NCBI GenBank assembly: GCA_003971905.1
Contig: RSEE01000131.1
Coordinates: 1 to 64,000, forward strand
DNA: 64,000 bases
Reading direction: 5' to 3'
Origin: Moniliella sp. 'wahieum'
Taxonomy: Eukaryota > Basidiomycota > Moniliellomycetes > Moniliellales > Moniliellaceae
Within the stretch, counting starts at the first letter, position 1. Every line of letters begins with the position of its first letter. The notes under the pieces are model-generated. The model was not told where the DNA came from. It ran no database searches and saw only the letters and a program-made list of their open reading frames with translations. Both the position numbers and the translations under genes were made by a program. This document shows, in pieces, positions 45,074-57,533 of this stretch.

Positions 45074-47065
45074 CGTGAACGATATAATTGAGAGAAGGGA
45101 AACGGGATGGGCGAAGAGCAGGACTCGACGAGAGAGGGACTTTTGATGATTAACAGCATATAACAAAAAGACAGACATCGTCTGCACCAAGCTTTCCCGA
45201 CCTGTTGAGCGCCCTGGGCGTGGGCGCGCTCCCGGGGTGAGCTACGAGCATCGCGCCAACCCCCAATGAGAGATGCGTGAGAAGATCTCGTTGATAGCCA
45301 CTTGGGGTTTCTACTGTTATCTTTTTCCCTCCGAATCTGGAGTAGGACGGAGCGCGACATCAACACGCAGCCCTTTACTAGTCCCACAGCGACTGCGAGG
45401 TTCAAGGTGATACCCACGTCGAGCGTGGAGCTTGAAGCTGCGACGCCCCAAAGTCGCCCATCCCCGAGACGCATAGGTATACGATAGGGTGTACGATGGG
45501 AGTTGGCACACCTGAGGCAGAAGGCAGGAAGCTGCAAGACGGGTGTACGATCGTTATACGCGGTCCCCGTTACGATGGCAGATGGGCCGGCCCGCCGCGG
45601 TTGTGCAACAACAGTGCACAGCGACCATCAATGCAATCGTGAACGTAGGAATATGGAATCACGCGTCACGACCACGCATGGACCAATCCCCCCCCTCAAA
45701 TTATCAAAAGAGGGGCAGTGAAATCTATCTGAGGAACTGGGGCTGCAAAGAGGAGGCTTGCCAGACGATGGGCAATTGTTCAAATGTCAAAAGGAGCCAG
45801 GCCTCAGGAACCTCAGCTGCTGAGATACTGAGATCTGAGATTCTGAGATCTGAATCTGAGAAGAGGCCAGCAAACGGGGGGGCTCGGCGGATTAAGGATT
45901 GCTGGTTGCCAGGTACAGTTACTGGTTACCGGATATGTCAGGTTGCTAACGGGTACGGTTAGGTACCGGTTAGGCCTTAACGCCGGTTACGCGTTACGCG
46001 CTACGCGTTGTGCCCTTGGGCGTTGGAATGTAGGTAGCCGCGTACACGTGACGCGTGACGTGTGACCTGCCTGTGACCGTCGATGTTCAACTCAACGTGA
46101 TGCGTGATGAACGTTGAACCTTATGAACACCCTGCTGCGAAGAAGCGTCTGACGCGTCACGTGGAAAGGATCGATGGCCAGGACGAGGGGGGTGGCCAGT
46201 GCTCAGATTCACATGCCACACGAGGGGAAGAGCAGCGAGGGTGGCGTGTGTGTGCTGTGGTGCCTGAGTGAAACCGGGGTGGTTGAACGTGTAGGTTAAA
46301 CTCTGTAACAAAGTACCCGGCCATCACATCCATCATCCCTCGTGCACCATACATCACCCTTCCACCCATGCCATATTCAACACGGACCAGATGCTACCAC
46401 CCTTGGCAATGGACATTTCAAATGATGTTTTTTTTGCCTTGCTGTGTTTTTCCTGCGAAGGACTCGCACGTCGCGTGGATAGCTGTGCGAACAAGACCAT
46501 CGCCCTCCCCTCGCTGGAGCAGTTGTCCTCCTGGACTGTGGCTCTCCTTGGCCTCCTGGGAAAGGAAGACGGCGGGGGCATGCTGGAGCAAGGGAGGAGG
46601 GAGGCGACAATGAATTTCGTACACCCCCTAGAAGGTGTATACAATGGGAGGCAACGAGTGAACAATGCTCCCTGGAAGGGGGGAGATACATGAATTGCCT
46701 GCGGTTTGTTCCTGCAGCCAAGGGTACCGGGGTGAGTGTGACTGGGTTATTCAAGGGGGGGCTGGCTGGGCTGCGGCCTACTGCTGCAGCCCCCCGGGCC
46801 GACTGCAACCCCCCCGATTAATTAAAAAATTGAATTGCTCCGCAAGTCACAAAGCACACCCGGGGTGCCTGGGCCTGCTGGGCTCCAACAGGAAAGGCAG
46901 GCTGGGCGTGGCTGGGCAAGGCATGCACGCTGAGGGGAGCGCGAGGGCGGCGCCGGAGGAGGCGAGGCCGAGGGCGCAGAGACGCTCGCCCTCGCTCCCC
47001 TGCGACCATCCATCCCTCTTCTCTCCCTCTGCCACCACCGCCCCCGCCCCCCGCCGCTCCTTCCC
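45074..47065. other. Spacer, no gene recognised
   Basis: Contains CTGAGAT(C) repeats at 45826-45862, GGTTAC/GGTTAGG words at 45918-45990, CACGTGACGCGTGACGTG at 46045-46062, and TTCAACTCAACGTG...AACGTTGAACC at 46084-46118. Short frames at 46391-46690 on both strands have no family features. Confidence 0.4.
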
Positions 47066-50000
47066 ATGGCCCGCGCCCACGCCAGCAGTCCCGCGCCCGC
47101 CCCGGCCCGCCTCGACCTGGCCGCCAGCAGCACCGCCGCGCCCCCCTCCCCCCTCTCCGCCACCTCCGACCACGCCAGCCCGTCCAGTCGTGCGTCGCTC
47201 TGGACCGTGCGCAGCACCGCCACCTCCGCCTCCACCTCCACCGCCACCTCTGTCTCCTCGTGCGACTCGGACGCATCCCCTCCTTCGCCCACTTCTCCCT
47301 CCCCGCCCGCCAAGTCCGATGCGCGGCCGCCTGTGGGTCCTGCCGAGCCAGGCCTTGGCCCCCCGTCCAGCTCCACCGTAGCCGGTCGCTCCAAACGCTG
47401 CATGCGGAGCCAACACCTTCGCACCTGCCTCTCCCGCTTGCCCCTCCGCTCTTCGAGACGGCCGAGGTTGCCCAGGGCACGGTGCGCTTAGTAGGCCAGC
47501 CAACGCATGCGATCGCCTCGGTCCTCGCCTCGGCAGCCAAGGCATCGTCTCTGTTCGTCATCTCTACATTTCAGCCACCTCGGCGCGCGCTTGCCGACCT
47601 GCTGCTCGACGCTGTTCTGCCTACTCTTGCTCCGAGCTCATCTCGCTGGATGTGAGTGGGTGCGGCCTGAGCAAATGGCTGCAAGGTCTGCGCAGCTGCA
47701 CCCGTCTCGAACATCTCAATTTGTCGGACAACGAGTTGCTTGGCAACCCTCCTTCTTGGCTGGCCGAACTCACACAGCTTCGTCACCTCACTCTTGAAAA
47801 AGTGGGTCTGACCGAGTTGCCGACGGAATGCGTTGCGCTGCAGGCGCTCGAGTCGCTGAATTTGGTCGACAACCAGTTAGTCCAGCCTCCACGGTGGCTC
47901 TACCGACTGCCGCAGTTGCATCAATGCGGCTGAACGGTAATCCGCTCTACAAGCCTTGGGCAGAGATGTTGGAACCGTTGCTTGACTCTTCCCTTTGCAG
48001 CTATCGAACGCCAAGCCCAAGTGCGACTTCGATCTCCTTTGAGCCGTTTGAGCCGAGCCCTAGTCGCAATCCAAAACCGCTTCCTTACTCGAGCTCCTTT
48101 ATCCCTCTTCGCCACGCAAGCCCACTGGTCATCTTGGCCCTGAGCCCGCCGCGCTAACCACCAAGTCGGCACCTGCGTCCCCCGTCAAGGCACAGTCGAC
48201 ATCCCACCTTCCCTGCCCAAATCACCTTCTGGGGGCCACCGTTGGACTACGAGGTTGCGCTGGCCAAAGACCATGCGGTCCGTATCCAGTCCGACCGTGG
48301 CTCAGCCTCTGTGCCTCCTGTCCCTCCTCTCCCCCGCGTTCTCAGGCAAGGCTAATGCCCAGGACACTGGGTGCTCTTCCCCTCGCGCTCCTTCCCGGTC
48401 CAGTTCTGGCCCGGTCGTAGAGGACGCCCCGCCGCCGCGCCGGAGGAAGGAGGAGGGGAAACGACGACGGAACCGCTGCGCTCGGACCGTTTGATCCGGG
48501 CTGGCCTGGTCTCCAATCCTCTGCGACCGACGGCAGCCCGAGAGCGAACAAGACCAAGTCCAAGTCCCAACCGTTGGTTCGGCACAAGAAACGCATGCGG
48601 GTCATGTTCGTTCGTGCTGCAGAGTACCTTCGTGACTTGGATCAGCTGGCTGCCCATCCGGTCCCGCTACGTGCGTCGGGGACTTTGGCGCAGAAGGCCC
48701 GGCGCAGGCCAAAGCATCGTCCTCGCCGACCCACCTGCCCCGCGTCGGGCTGGGCGTGGGGACGGCCAAAGTTCGTCCGGAGGTGGCTGAGCACGTGGCT
48801 ATGCTACAGCAGAGTGCGCGGGACGATCCTGAGCGGCGCAAGAGGGTGGTGGCGGAACTGATTAGCTCGGAGCAGACGTACGTCGAGGCGGGGTTGGAGC
48901 CGCTGGTGGAAGTGTATGCGCGACCGTGCGTGGGCTTGGTCCCGGCCAGCCAGCACAAGTTGGTGTTTAGCAATGTGGAGGCGCTCTTGGCGTTCCACAA
49001 GCACGGCTTTTTGCCTGCGCTCACCAAGGCCGCCCTGCCGCTGCTCAACCCGCCTGTGCACGCCACGGGAGGCGAAAGCGAGCACCAACGCTCCCTCGAG
49101 GCGGCCGTGGCCGTAGCAAGGGTGTTTGTGCAGCATGCTGCCTTTTTGCGCATGTACGCCGCGTACATCAACACGTGCGATGTGGCTCAGCAAATTGTTC
49201 TCAGCTGGCGCCCGGAGCCGCTGGGGCTGACCGGCGGAGCGAACGGGATGCGCAAACGGTCCCTCGGCGGCAACTTGGGACGTTCTGCCACGTTGGCCAT
49301 CTCGCGCCCGGGGGCGCGGGACCCGGATGACCCGGTTGCCCAGGCACGCGCGGAGATTCCTTTGCCCAAACGCAGGGCGATCCAGCGGCACTTTAAGCGT
49401 GCTGCCTTGGACCCTCGTACCAGCGCCTTGGGCTTGGAGTCGTACCTTCTCTTGCCCATCCAACGAATCCCGCGTTACCGCCTGCTTCTGGAGGAGTTGG
49501 TGCGCTGTGTGCCCGTCACGCCCGCCTCGTCGTCCCAGGAGGAACCGCACCACCAAGTGGCCCATGCGCTGGCCAGTATTCTGACCGTAGCCAAGGGCAT
49601 GAACGAGGCCAAGCGTTTTGCCGAACAAGAGACACGCATGTGCGTCTGGCAAGAGTACATGATGACCCATGGAATGCAATTGCCCAACGGTGCGAGCTTG
49701 GTCCAACCTCACCGCCACCTGCTCAAAGAAGGCACCCTTCTTCTCCACCGCCTCGCCGCCCAGGCCAGGTCTACGTTCGCACCGCCCATGCCCATGCTCT
49801 GCTCCTGCTCACGCTAATGCTCCTGCGGCAGCGGGACGAACTGCGCCCAGTTGCCCGTCCCAACCTTCTGGCCCCCTCGCTCGATCCCATACTCTCGCCG
49901 CCCCACGTCGGCCCGGACGCGGATCGCTCCCGATCCCCATCTTGCACCAAGACTGGGCCCAGCAATCTCTCACTGCCCTCTTGTGCAACGACCTCTCCTC

Positions 50001-50210
50001 CTGCACCAGCCTGCCTCGGGCTCGCCCCACGTCCGCGCCGCGATCGAGCTGCACAGCCCAAACCAAATCATGGTGGAAGGCGCGACGGTACGCGTGCAGG
50101 ATAGTAACCAGATCTTTTACTTGGGCGCCGCGTCGGACACGGAGGCCTTGACCTGGCTGTCTTGCTTCCGTGATTCCGTGCATGAACCTCTTGGGATGGG
50201 AACGGCGTAA
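47066..50210 (+). CDS. Leucine-rich-repeat Rho guanine-nucleotide exchange factor (DH-PH)
   Basis: Activates Rho-family GTPases at the cell cortex. ATG 47066 starts a Ser/Ala-rich disordered region (MARAHASSPAPAPARLDLAA). After frame changes an LRR block begins at about 47635: ELISLDVSGCGLSKWLQGLR, RLEHLNLSDNELLGNPPSWL, LRHLTLEKVGLTELPTECVA, LESLNLVDNQLVQPPRWLYR. A Ser/Pro/Arg linker follows, then VRHKKRMRVMFVRAAEYLRD. The DH domain spans about 48815-49640: RKRVVAELISSEQTYVEAGL (CR1), and LESYLLLPIQRIPRYRLLLE, the conserved PIQRIPRY helix. The PH domain runs from LLKEGTLLLHRLA to VQDSNQIFYLGAASDTEALT and WLSCFRD, stop 50208-50210. A 270-bp insertion within the PH domain and several frame shifts are present. 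Family assignment is strong. Confidence 0.88.
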
Positions 50211-50949
50211 ACCTACCTATGCCCAACCTAACGCGCCATGCCAGCGAGGTCCAGATGACCTACTGGCTCCATTCGTTTCTACTGCTGGCATATATGCCTG
50301 TTTTGCTCTGCCCAACCTTGCCCAACTTGTACCCTCTCTCTTGATTGCCACCTTGGTCTTACTCTCCTTGTAACCTACCGTTTCATTGTCACTTGGTCTC
50401 TCTTTGTCACCATGTCACCGTTCCTCATTGCTTTGTACCTTCATTTCACGAATCCATCATTTCACTCCCCTCTTCTCTCTATCAACATAGCGGTGGATTC
50501 AGTGGTTAGAAAAAGTAATAGTAGGGTAGATAGCGCGTACCGTGCCGGTCAGGCAGGCCGCAGTCCAAAGAACAGACAGACACAAGATCGCAAGCGTGAG
50601 GACACAAAAGAAAAAGGGGAGACTGCAACGGACAGTTGGAAAAACTTAAAAGGCAAGGGGGGGGGAAAGACAACGGCCGATAAGAAAAGCATCAACGCGC
50701 GTCACGGGTTATCGTTGGATCCAGGTACTGCCCATGCCAAGCAAGGGCAGACTGAAAGCCAGAAGGTGGGGTTATATCAACGCAAGGTCAGGGTATGGGG
50801 GATACAGGGTGGGGGAGGGGTCACCATGCCAAGAGGCAAGGCGGTGTCGGCGGGTATGGCCTTCCTCCCACGGAGGGGAGGAACATAAAGTGGCAAAGTA
50901 CCGACGGGTTATCGGGTAGCAGCGACACGCACTGCAAGTCCAAACCGAC
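50211..50949. other. Spacer between convergent genes
   Basis: An ATG frame at 50412-50888 (158 codons, Lys/Arg/Gln-rich) has no homology signal and includes a G9 run; it is more likely the joint 3' flank of the RhoGEF and the acidic-protein gene. Confidence 0.4.
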
Positions 50950-51753
50950 TTAGGCCGTCGCCAGGGTGCAGCAGTCTCGGCCGGCTTGGGCACCTCAACA
51001 GCAGGAGCCGGCTCGGCCGGCTTGGTCTCGGCCGCCTTCTCGTCCGTCACTTCCGTGGACGCGGGCGCAGGCTTCTTCTGGTGCGATTCAATCTTCTCGG
51101 CGGCCTCCTCAAAGGCCTTCTTGGTGCGCTCAAAGAACGAGGTACGGAGCTTGTTCACTTGATGCTCAGACGGCGGCCCACCTTCTCCTTCTCAGGGGCA
51201 GGAGCGTCCGCCTTGGCATCCTCCGCACCTTGACTTCCTTCTCAGCAGGCTTCTCCTCGGCAGGCTTCTCTTCAACAGGCGTCTCCTTGGGCCCTCCTCA
51301 GCAGGCTTCTCCGTCGCGGCGGGCGTCTCCTCCTTGGGTGCCTCCTCAACAGCGGGAGCAGCAGGCTCCTCCGTCTTGGGCGTCTCCTCAGTCTTGGGCG
51401 TTTCCTCCTCTTGGGCAAGGGCGCCTCGGCCTTCTTCTTCTGCGCAAGGGGAGCGAGAAGACGTTGAAGGATGGAAGTACGCTTGGTCTTGACATCCGTC
51501 TTTTCCTCCTTGACAGGCTCCTCAGCAGCTTCTTCAGCGGGCTTGGCCTCCTCCTCCTCCTTGGCAGGCTCCTCAGCGGGCTTGGCCTCCTCTTCCTTGG
51601 GGGCCTCCTCCGTCGCCGCGGGCTCCTCGGCAGCAGCAGGGGCAGGGGCAGCCGCCTCGGCGGCAGGCGCCTCGACGGCAGCCGGCTCGGTGGCGGCAAC
51701 CTCGGTGGCAACAGGGGCCGTGGTGCGGGGACCGTCTCAGGGGCAGCAGACAT
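50950..51753 (-). CDS. Acidic Ala/Glu/Pro/Lys-rich protein
   Basis: ATG 51753-51751 (MSAAPETV). After one shift it reads VATEVAATEPAAVEAPAAEA, EEEAKPAEEPAKEEEEAKPA and KTDVKTKRTSILQRLLAPLA. Then come repeats of KTEETPKTEEPAAPAVEEAP and VEEKPAEEKPAEKEVKV, and a more ordered C-terminal part: KVGRRLSIK and NKLRTSFFERTKKAFEEAAE, KIESHQKKPAPASTEVTDEK. The likely end is ATLATA with TAA at 50952-50950. Most of the chain is disordered and strongly charged. Two short basic helices (RRLSI..NKLRTSFFERTKK, TSILQRLL) could bind membrane or a partner. At least five frame changes, mostly in short repeats, are required. Related low-complexity proteins occur in basidiomycetes; the role is unknown. Confidence 0.6.
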
Positions 51754-54700
51754 CTGCCAGGCAGCGAGGGGGGTTAGCACGCGTATGTCCCACGGGGGGC
51801 AGAAGGAGAAACGCACGGTAGTTGGTGGGTAAAAGGGGATAGGGAGCAGTAGCAGGGGCTGGTTGTAAGTAGGTAGGAGTTGGTGGGATCGACGGAGAGG
51901 GGGGGGTGGCCTGAGGGTATTTAAGCGAGGGGGGGGATTGGGGGGTGGGCATGGCGGCAGTATAGCCGCCGCCGCAGCGGGAGAGCAGCGGGTAACTCTG
52001 TGCTCCCGCGCGCGCGCCGGCGGTAGGCGTTGGGTGTGGCCGGGGGGCGCTGGTGCGGTGATGGGCGCCGTGCGACGCAGCTGTGGCGAGCAGGGGCGGG
52101 ACACGCCGGCAGTGGCGGGCAGTGGCAGGCAGAGTGGCGCCCGCGGCGCAGTCACTTGCTGCCCTCGTGCCTCCCGCATGGCGCCAGTGTCGCCACGACA
52201 GGGGACACGCCACGCCCGCTGACACTGGCCCTGTGCCGCCGCGCAGAGGCCGAACTGAGGGCGCGTGCGCGCCCGACCGGCGTCCTGTTCGACAGGATAA
52301 TGGCTGCGAAACCGCCACCGCGCTCTGCGCTGCTCGGCTGCGGCCATCCATCGTCCGTCGGCTGGGCCTCCATCATTCTGGCCGCCTCAACCTTCACCTC
52401 TTCACCTCCTCCATCTCCCACACACGAGCCCCGAGCTCCGCCTCATCCGCCTTCCCACTGGGCCCAAAACGGAACCACATGTCATTGAAAACCCTGATTC
52501 AACATCAGTACCACTCTCTCTTGCGCGAACAACATAGGTCCCGTTTGGTTGCACCAATGCAGCAGTTTGCGATACGTGCGAGAATGTGATTTCGCGCCAA
52601 CCAGGTCTCGGCCAATGTCTGTTTGTGGGGGCCTTCCCCCCAACTTTTGTAGGTCGCAAACATTACCACAGGAGATCTGTGTACTCATCACGGGACTTTC
52701 CTCGCTCATATAATTGATGGCCTCCACTTTGCGGATGGTGTGGGAGTGTTAGGCTTGGACGAAGACTACATTCTGGCATCCGATCGCTGAGCGGCTGCAC
52801 TGCATTCCTGCACCGACCTGGCTGGCTCTCGTCCTATTATACTCATCTCCCTCTCGGAGGAAGGCTTGCTGGATGACTATAATCTCCCGACTGCACCTCG
52901 TCTCGGCGCTCGATGTGTGGCATACAAGTGGTTAGGCCAACGAAGATTTGGAATCGATTTCCGTTCGAGCCATTCTTCCCTGATCATTTCTCTGGGATTT
53001 ACGAGCAAAACATATCACGGCTTCTTCAGAAGAAAGACAACTGCACTCGGAGTGGCTTTTTTCGAGTGAGAGAGGAGAATACTGTGGGGTGGTTCCTCTT
53101 GCACGGATTTTAAATTGGTGATGACTCTCGCTTGCGGACGGAAGGGATCGCCGGCTGGCGCCACTGTCTCCCTTGTGTTGTCCGGTGTATGTCTCCTTCT
53201 CATGATGAAACCCCTTCGATGTTATACTTTTGAAGACTTCTGACTTTTTCCATTTTTTGCCTTCATTCCTTTTAGGGAGGCCACTTTGCAGCTGAGACTC
53301 GGTAGGATCCCCGAGTTCTCCAATCTGTTGGGCTCTGGGAGTTATGTAGGTACTATTGTCGGTTATTCTTCAGGCAGAAGAAGAAAAAAAGTCCCGTAAT
53401 ATCTAAGGATCTAGACAAAGGGTCATCCCATCAACTCCTTCAACAATACTCCTTGAGGGACGAATCCCCCACAATCAGACTGATGGTCCAACACACAAGG
53501 CACGGAGACTGTTGGTAGACGCACAACGGTCGCTTGACGGGTCAGTATGGACAGTTGAAAAGTATGAGGCACAAAAATTTGCCTCATCCATCACATCGCA
53601 TCATTATCGCAGCACCTTGTTGCCATTCACCATCCCCTCTCACTCGCCTCGGTACGAAGCTCCGGACGAGAGTGAGAAGAAGGAAACGAAATTTGGCTTC
53701 AATTACATGAATCGCTGACCCACATGTGACCTGTACTAAAGTGGCCGATGTCCTCTTCCCTGCCGCCTCCCTTATCAAAACCGTTTTCTGGTGAAAAGGA
53801 TATAGGCAATGGCCACAACGTGGGCAGGAAAGTAAAGAATGGTAAAAAAGACGGTAACCGGTAAGCGGCAACCACCGGCGGTAAGACCAAGGCTAATCAA
53901 TGCCAAGGCCGATACCATATGCAACAGAGGTAAGCGGTTATCCGCGGTTGTAGTCTGAATTCATGGCGTCTGCATTTTATTATTAGGGTGCTTTTGATAG
54001 GACGCGTGTATTAGGCAACGCATATGCGGTCGCCCTACAGTGGTCTGACTAGTCTGACTGGTGAATCTCAAGTACTGAGCGCACGCTAGCATATCATTGC
54101 AGCTTAAAGGTAGGGGTATGTGTGCAATTATCACGTTTATCGATTATCGTCTTCCCCATCCCGAGGCCCTGGCAGGCCCAGGCAGCCCAGGCCTGGAGCC
54201 CAACGGGACAACTGGATTTAGAAAGAAATCGCGTGAGTTACGTACCTGACCGTGGCGATCGCCGTGCCTGCCTCATGCTATCCTACGCGAGGCTATATAC
54301 GCTCTGAAAAGCACGTTATCCGGTAAACCGGTAAACGCTTAACGTACTTAACGTTTACGTTGAAGCTAGTAACATGTAACAACAGAAAGTACGGTAGCAA
54401 AAGTACCAAGTATAAAGGGGGGGCACGATCATATATCGATCATAGAGCATAGGTCACTCGTCTATAGGACACTCTTCCCTCAGGGCCCCAACCTGGCTGT
54501 GAGCCTGAGGCCTGAGGCCTGAGGCCCGGGGCTAACTCAAGTTAGTTAATACTAGTTACTAGTTACGCATTACGCGGTTACGCCAGCGCTTCATCAGCCG
54601 CCCGTAGAACAATATATATGTACCTCCTTGTACCCAATTGTTGAAACGGTTTGGTTGAAGCGTTCAAGAACAAAACAATCTACTGCAAGCTTTTCATTGA

Positions 54701-55833
54701 ACTTTAGCGGGAAAAACGACAACATCAACGCATCAGTGCGTCCGCCTAACTTAGTAACTTGTAACTCTCCTCTCTTATCTCTCCCCATCTTCGCTCTGGC
54801 CACAGAGGCAAGTCCACCCCATCTCAGGCCGCCCTGGGCCTATCTGAACCTCACAGACGGATGACAGTATACCGTCGATCGGGGTTAAGCTTCACTATTC
54901 AATCGTGTCTTCAGCACTAGTCACTAGTTACTGAACCGGCTGAGGGAGGCACACAACACCAAACAGATTAACCATGAAGACGCCGCGAGGCAAAATGTAA
55001 TTCGGTGAAGGCGATAATACAGAAACGGCACGCGAAGGCAGAGGTGGAGGAATGGAGCTTGGAGGGTTGAGCGCTGAGCAGAGGAACCTTGCTGAGATAT
55101 GAGTTTCAGGGCATTGCCAGCGCAGCAGCAGAGAGGAGGAACCAGCACGGACAAGGGGGATGATGAAACCGAGGTTTGCAACAAAAGGTAAGCAGCAAGG
55201 GGAGGGGGAGGGGTAGCGAAAACGTAAAAGGGGGGTAAGAAGGAGAGACCAGAGGAGACCAGGTGAGACGAGACGGGATAAGGGGAATGAAGTGTCGAGA
55301 GTTGAGTGTTGGGATCTGAGATGCAATGTGGCCAAGGTGCTGGCGATCATGACGCGAGAGACAATGCACAGAAAAAAGACTCGAGAATTAGCGTTGCGTC
55401 GTAAACCAACCGTCGCTATCCTCCTGCCGTGTCACCGATGGGTCCAACCATGAACATCGGTAAGAGATGCGGGGTACGACAGTTTGGGCCCACTCCGTCC
55501 CCTGTCACGGTGGCACCGTAGCAGTTGGGGTAGGGGGCGAAGGAAGGGTGGTGGTGGGGGCCGAGGTGGGCACGACCAAGTCGAGCGTGTCACTGCGCAC
55601 TGGTCGGTGCCCAGGTCGCGGGACAGGCCCAAGGGGGAGGCCAAGCCGGCTTGGCGGTCGGCCAAACAAGGGGTAAGAAGGGCAGGTTTCAGGTCCAAGT
55701 CGTACGAGGTGAGAGGATTGCAGAATTGACTGAACGCCACTTCACTTGCGAGTGCAACAAAAGGATCTATCAGCACTCATGCCGACACGGAGAAAAAGGA
55801 CCAGAGGGGGGGGATAGAAGGTGGGATGGGGGC
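51754..55833. other. 4-kb gene-poor region, AT-richer from 52.4 kb
   Basis: Up to about 52,450 GC-rich; from there to about 55,400 the base composition drops towards even, unlike the neighbours. No gene is legible. The stretch 52,490-52,800 has short phrases faintly like a reverse transcriptase (see rejected items). Motif clusters lie at 54300-54365 (GGTAAACC, TTAACGT), 54504-54530 (CTGAGGC) and 54535-54575 (ACTAGTTACTAGTTACGC). Two ACTAGT words are at 54916-54930. Confidence 0.4.
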
Positions 55834-57533
55834 TCACCTAGGGTCCGACCAGGGTGGAGGTAGTACATCTGAGTGTTGAGGGCTGAAACTTGGCGGACCC
55901 AAGTCACACTTCGGTACCGACTTGAACGTACCTGGTCCCAGCTCCATGGGCACATTGGGCGTGGATAGGGAGGAATGTAGCGTCTCAGGGGATAAGCTGT
56001 TGGCTTGATCCAATGCGGGGGAAAGAAGGCTAGGGAGACAGACATGCCCATCTGGAGCGGGGAGGAGGCGGAGCTTTGTCCCGTCAGGCAAGTGAGGGTA
56101 GAAGAGTGGCTGAGCGACAGGGATCCACTCCGGGGAAGGAGGGTAAGTATTCGTGCTGGGCAACGAGGTGTGGTGAGGGATGGTGTGCGCAAGCGGTGGC
56201 ATGCCGACGGAAGTGGGCGAGGCAAATACGTGCTGCAATCCGAGTCCCGGTACGAAAAATCGGGTACAGGAGGGCCGGAGACCGAATGCAAGTTGGGCAA
56301 CGACTTGGCAGTGCGGACAGAGCGACCACCAGAACCGGCTGCATGGGCCGTGATTGAGGAACGGGAGGAGGTGCGGGAATGCACCTGGTTGGGAACGGTG
56401 CGGATTACGGTGGCCTTCTTACCTGTCCTCCATTCGGCTAAGACGTCGGGTGCTATGCCCCACCATGAGCCCTTGCCCGGGATGGAAGCGGGCCGGGCAA
56501 TCTTGAGGAAAATGTGGTTTTTGATGGATAGTGTGGATTTGATCCGGTTCTTGACCTTGCCCTGCCAGGGGTGTAACATAGGAGGTCAGCAATGGGTTCG
56601 GAGGCAAAGTAAAACAGTCAAAACTGGAATAATACACCAAACCAAATAGTAGTGCTACAGAACACAACGAAACACGGAAACAAGACCCACCTCCCAGTTT
56701 TTTCCGTCGGTCCAACGGTAGACTTCGGGAAAGTTGCTACACAAGCGAAGAAAGAGGTCCTGGACCACCAATCTAGCATCCGGCGCCTCGGAGATGGTTT
56801 GGCAGATCATGTCACACCAGTTCAGTCGGTACCCAACCAGAGAGCCTTGTTGAGGCAAGCTGGCAGTGGCGGGACCAGCGGCTAGACGCGCGCTGCTGAG
56901 GACACCGTGCGCTGGAACGCCCTGTACCGAACTTTTTGGCGACAGGGGACTGTGAGCTGTTGGTGAGGAAATGAAGGGGGGTAGCACTCCAACCGTATGT
57001 GGCCGAGCGGGGGGTGGCCAGGCTGATGTGGTGGTGGTGGCCCAGAGCGGCGGGGCTTGCTGGAGGCGATCGGCAGCTGGCGGGAAAGGTGGGAGACTGG
57101 CGGAGAGGATGGGGAGAGGAGGGAGGTTGGGATGCAGATGAGGCGTGGCGCGGTGGTGGCCGTTGTTGGGATTGGCAAAAGAACTGAGGGCGGGGGGGAA
57201 GGCGTGAGAAGAAGAATGCCAGGCGGCATGGAAGCCGGGGTGGGCCGGGGGAGAGGCCAGCAGAAGGACTCGGGGAGGAAGGAGAGGGCGGTGTGGCCGG
57301 AGGAGGCCGAGGAAGAGGGCGGAGGGGCGGCCATGGGGGCGAGAGGTGGTTGGTTGGTGCAGCGGAGGAGGCGGGAGGAGGAGGAGGGGCGATGCGGCAC
57401 GCCCAGGCGTCCGTCGTCCATCCAAACGCGTGCCCGATCTGGCGCCGACGGGGGGGGGGGCAGGGGGGCAGTGGGGGCTGGCTGTGGGACATGCAAGATG
57501 GCAGCCGAGGGAGGCAGGAGGTGCCGTTGACAT
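55834..57533 (-). CDS. Forkhead transcription factor, divergent recognition helix
   Basis: ATG 57533-57531 (MSTAPPASLGCHLACPTA) begins a long Pro/Ser/His-rich region. The forkhead domain follows in two exons: LNWCDMICQTISEAPDARLV, VQDLFLRLCSNFPEVYRWTD, GKNWE, then an intron at 56690-56562 (129 bp, GTGGGT...GCAG), then GKVKNRIKSTLSIKNHIFLK and IARPASIPGKGSWWGIAPDV. The order helix 1, helix 2 (RLVVQDLF), helix 3 and wing (PGKGSWWGI) is diagnostic. In the recognition helix the usual N-x-I-R-H-N-L-S-L-N reads N-R-I-K-S-T-L-S-I-K. The C-terminal region is Ser/Pro-rich (VHSRTSSRSSITAHAAGSGG). After one frame shift near 56238 it continues ANSLSPETLHSSLSTPNVPM to TGA at 55834. A donor-like AG|GTGAGC overlaps the stop, so one more exon is possible. 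Confidence 0.85.

Noticed and set aside
50412-50888. 158-codon ATG frame downstream of the RhoGEF
   Set aside because: No domain, contains a G9 run, and lies between convergent genes; more likely untranslated flank.
52480-52830. Short phrases resembling a reverse transcriptase of an LTR (Gypsy-type) retrotransposon
   Set aside because: Only a handful of residues match; no protease, integrase or terminal repeats are visible, so I do not claim an element. If real it is an old, heavily broken fossil.
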